A model generated the notes under the pieces. The model saw only the letters and a program-made list of their open reading frames with translations, made no database searches and was not told the origin of the DNA. 24,441 nt of DNA from DATEEG01 sp035525055 (GTDB taxonomy: Bacteria; Actinomycetota; Acidimicrobiia; Spongiisociales; ZC4RG35). A program made the position numbers and the translations under genes. Shown here piece by piece: positions 22,614-24,441 of this stretch. Each line of letters opens with the position of its first letter. Position 1 is the stretch's first letter. The stretch covers positions 1-24,441 of the forward strand of contig DATLEZ010000084.1 of NCBI GenBank assembly GCA_035525055.1, given 5' to 3'.

Positions 22614-22920
22614 CCGGTTGAGGTCGTGTGAACGTCCTGATTGCCAGCGTCACCAGCAGCGCAGGCATCACGAGCGTCCAGGCGCTCGGCACGAACCCGA
22701 GGGCGCAACCGGCGATGACTAGCACCTTGGACAATCGGACGTTCCCTTTCACCAGAAACCCGCCCGCGAGGATCAGGAGGGCCCCACCCCATAGGGTGGG
22801 CAGCCAGAAGAGCAGAGGCGCTGGCACATCGAGACGAGCGACCCCTTCACCCATACCGAGAATGAACAGACCTGACGCAGCCGAGACAGCCAGCACACGA
22901 TCGAGTCGACCAGCAAACAC
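22585..22920 (-). CDS. small four-helix membrane protein of unknown function
   Basis: A 111-residue integral membrane protein. The GTG at 22920 is chosen because GGAGG stands 5 bases before it; the longer frame to 23001 is basic, hydrophilic and unlikely. Four hydrophobic segments are visible: VLAVSAASGLFILGMGEGVA, LLFWLPTLWGGALLILAGGF, VLVIAGCALGFVPSAWTLV and VMPALLVTLAIRTF. I recognise no family. It lies between the two fragments of the transposase-like gene, same strand, and its last residues (ENPTDFRR) run into the C-terminal fragment, overlapping it by 29 bases in another frame. So its own 3' end may have been replaced. It may be cargo or an unrelated insertion. Confidence 0.55.
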   Translation of the reverse strand: MFAGRLDRVLAVSAASGLFILGMGEGVARLDVPAPLLFWLPTLWGGALLILAGGFLVKGNVRLSKVLVIAGCALGFVPSAWTLVMPALLVTLAIRTFTRPQPVENPTDFRR

Positions 22921-23052
22921 GATGACCTCCGAGCAGCCACGTGACCGTCTCCAACCGGAGCACCGCGGTTGTGCAGTCCTACCCCGCCAGGTTGAGGGCA
23001 CCTCAATCGGGCCGGAGAATCAGTACCCACGGTAGCCGTGTTGGTATGACCT

Positions 23053-23235
23053 CTACTGACCGTCACCAGGTAGAGGGTGACTCTTGACGATGCGCTTCAA
23101 CTCCTCTGCTGCGGTGCGGATTGTGATCCTGGGTCCGTGGCGGGTGTCTTCGAATGCTTTTTCGACTTTGCGGCTCGACCCGTATTCGTGGAGGAGGACC
23201 ATCCACACGAAGACACCCACAGCGGATAGGTGCTG
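23053..23235 (-). pseudogene. transposase-like protein, N-terminal fragment
   Basis: On the minus strand about 60 codons read HLSAVGVFVWMVLLHEYGSS, then RKVEKAFEDTRHGPRITIRT and AAEELKRIVKSHPLPGDGQ before a TAG. The YGSSRKVEKAF block matches my recollection of the N-terminal region (YGSARKVERAF) of the same actinobacterial transposase-like family whose C-terminus lies at 22137-22613. Upstream the frame is open to 23406 but composition is poor, so the true start is not clear. About 350 residues of the middle, including most of the catalytic core, are missing between the fragments. Confidence 0.4.
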
Positions 23236-23345
23236 GGACGGCGCCCTGTTCCTCGGAGCGGTCGGGGTAGTCGATCTCCCGAGCTGCCGCCAGTCGCTAC
23301 CTTTTCGTCTTGTTCGTCTGGGTGAGATCCTGAGGTGCCCTGTTG

Positions 23346-24098
23346 ATGACTCTCGAAGGCAAGGCCGCGTTTGTGAGTGGCGGAAGCTCTGGAATCGGTC
23401 GAGCAATCAGCATTGCTCTCGCTGATCGAGGCGTTGGGGTAGTGGTTGCTGATATTGATCTTGAAGGCACGCGTCTGACTGTTGATGAAGTCGAGGCTCG
23501 GGGCGGCAGGGCGGTTCCACAGCGATGCGATGTGACGTCCTCAGTGGACCTCAAAGCTGCGTTCGACCGTGCTGTTGATGAGTTTGGTCGCCTTGACATC
23601 GTGTGCAACAACGCCGGCATCGGCGGGGACAACGCCTGGCTCACCGACGAGGCCAGTGACTGGAGACGTGTAGTCGACGTCGACCTCGTCGCAGTCATCG
23701 ACGCGACCAGACTGGCTATCCATGCTTTTGGTGTCGACGGCGGCGTGATTGTTAACACGTCGTCTCTGATCGGCCTCTATCCGATGGCTGCAGCACCGAT
23801 ATACGGGACTGCGAAGGCCGGCGTCATCGCCCTTACCCGCTCGCTCGGGAGCCTGGCCGAAGAGCGGAATATCAGAATAAACGCGATCTGTCCCGAACTT
23901 GTCGACACCCCTTTGGCCGAACGCGGCATGGGCGCAGAAGCCATGAACGAACTTCGTGAATCAGACAGCGTTCTCACGCCCGATCAGATCGCCGAGGTGG
24001 TTGTCGATGTGATCACCGACACAACCAAAGCAGGTGAGATCATCCAGGTGACCGCAAGTGACGGCGCCCAGTGGGTCGATCTGACCCCCAGAACATGA
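23346..24098 (+). CDS. short-chain dehydrogenase/reductase (SDR) family oxidoreductase
   Basis: A classical SDR of 250 residues, NAD(P)-dependent. The cofactor motif is SGGSSGIG (11-18, Ser replacing the first Thr of TGxxxGIG). D37 in VVADIDLEG favours NAD over NADP, NNAG lies at 88-91, and the catalytic residues are S140 in VNTSS, Y153 and K157 in YGTAKAG. PELVDTPL follows where the PG(W)V.T motif usually is. The C-terminal ~45 residues (LTPDQIAEVVVDVI, GEIIQVTASDGAQWVDL) are typical of the substrate lobe. ATG 23346 is used; TTG 23343 gives a better distance from GAGG. Substrate unknown. It stands next to the decay zone with no same-strand partner in the window. Confidence 0.9.
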   Translation: MTLEGKAAFVSGGSSGIGRAISIALADRGVGVVVADIDLEGTRLTVDEVEARGGRAVPQRCDVTSSVDLKAAFDRAVDEFGRLDIVCNNAGIGGDNAWLTDEASDWRRVVDVDLVAVIDATRLAIHAFGVDGGVIVNTSSLIGLYPMAAAPIYGTAKAGVIALTRSLGSLAEERNIRINAICPELVDTPLAERGMGAEAMNELRESDSVLTPDQIAEVVVDVITDTTKAGEIIQVTASDGAQWVDLTPRT

Positions 24099-24441
24099 TC
24101 GGCGTACCCGCGTCCACCCACCGGGCCGTACGCCCGAAATGCGGACGAGTCGTGCGACCTCGGTACCAAGGCGACCACCATCGGCATGCTCGCCACGCTG
24201 ATCCTTCCCACCTCAGGGTCGGCGTCGGACGCTGCGCGGTTTGGTTCGGTTTATTGCGCCCCTCGAAGACCGAGGCTGGGACCTGCCGGTTCTGCTCTGA
24301 AGGGTTCCGACGGTCACTTGTGCGTGTCACGCGAGCCGGACCCGAAGCACCCAGACAAATCTGAAGTGGTCAACAACGGACAAGAGTGGACACGGTTTGC
24401 AGTCTTGCTTCCACCGAAGGCGTGAACACGAGGGGTCGTCG
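24099..24441. other. right edge: no supported gene
   Basis: No ribosome site, tRNA or clear family is seen. A plus-strand frame from 24186 to 24425 (79 codons) ends in a rather protein-like stretch (HLCVSREPDPKHPDKSEV, then NNGQEWTRFAVLLPPKA), but its first half is ordinary GC-rich shadow sequence. It could be the tail of a decayed gene. Confidence 0.3.

Noticed and set aside
24186..24425. 79-codon plus-strand frame at the right edge as a gene
   Set aside because: No ribosome site and only the last ~40 residues look protein-like; not enough to call.

Overview
The window is high-GC DNA with tightly packed genes. Several stop/start pairs overlap by 4 bases (ATGA or GTGA), lipoproteins carry Thr-rich linkers after the lipobox, and promoter-like -10 hexamers lie about 7 bases from some start codons (possible leaderless mRNAs). 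Together with an abundance of acyl-CoA/flavin catabolic genes, this points to an actinobacterium, most likely an Acidimicrobiia-type lineage. The taxonomic call is inference; no rRNA or tRNA is present.

Layout. (1) Positions 1-5424, minus strand: a catabolic cluster read leftward, with a folate-dependent GcvT-like enzyme, a PYROXD2/phytoene-desaturase-like flavoprotein, a group II truncated haemoglobin, a short relic that looks like an aldehyde dehydrogenase N-terminus, a flavin amine oxidase and the N-terminal 199 codons of an acyl-CoA dehydrogenase. A compact divergent promoter region (5423-5471) separates it from (2) a Thr-linker lipoprotein and a BetI-type TetR regulator on the plus strand. 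(3) 6832-7149 is a repeat-rich gap: a heptad tandem array and a ~150-base inverted repeat related to the repeat next to the dehydrogenase relic. (4) 7150-9608: an AlkA-type DNA glycosylase and a membrane GAF histidine kinase, convergent, with stop codons sharing CTAG. (5) 9702-11411: an unusual aldehyde dehydrogenase-superfamily protein, converging across a heptad-repeat hairpin on (6) a minus-strand operon of an ABC-2 exporter (ATPase, permease) followed by a dienoyl-CoA-isomerase-like protein.

(7) 14611-21569 is the most coherent unit. Six genes are joined by overlaps or short gaps: a lipoprotein with a duplicated Cys module, a MacA/HlyD-like adaptor with a peptidoglycan-binding domain, a MacB/LolD-type ATPase, a FtsX/MacB-type permease, an OmpR-family response regulator and a HAMP histidine kinase. 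I read it as a self-regulated cell-envelope efflux or envelope-sensing module, adapted to a monoderm wall by the peptidoglycan-binding domain.

(8) 21597-23342 is a decay zone. It holds a frameshifted, truncated alpha/beta-hydrolase, and two pieces of what looks like one transposase-like gene (N-terminal at 23053-23235, C-terminal at 22137-22613), separated by a segment carrying a small four-helix membrane protein. (9) An SDR oxidoreductase (23346-24098) follows. The last ~340 bases hold no gene I can support.

The recurring theme is remodelling by small repeats: a dispersed ~56-59-base repeat, one copy of which abuts the dehydrogenase relic, and heptanucleotide arrays that supply or adjoin the stop codons of three genes.
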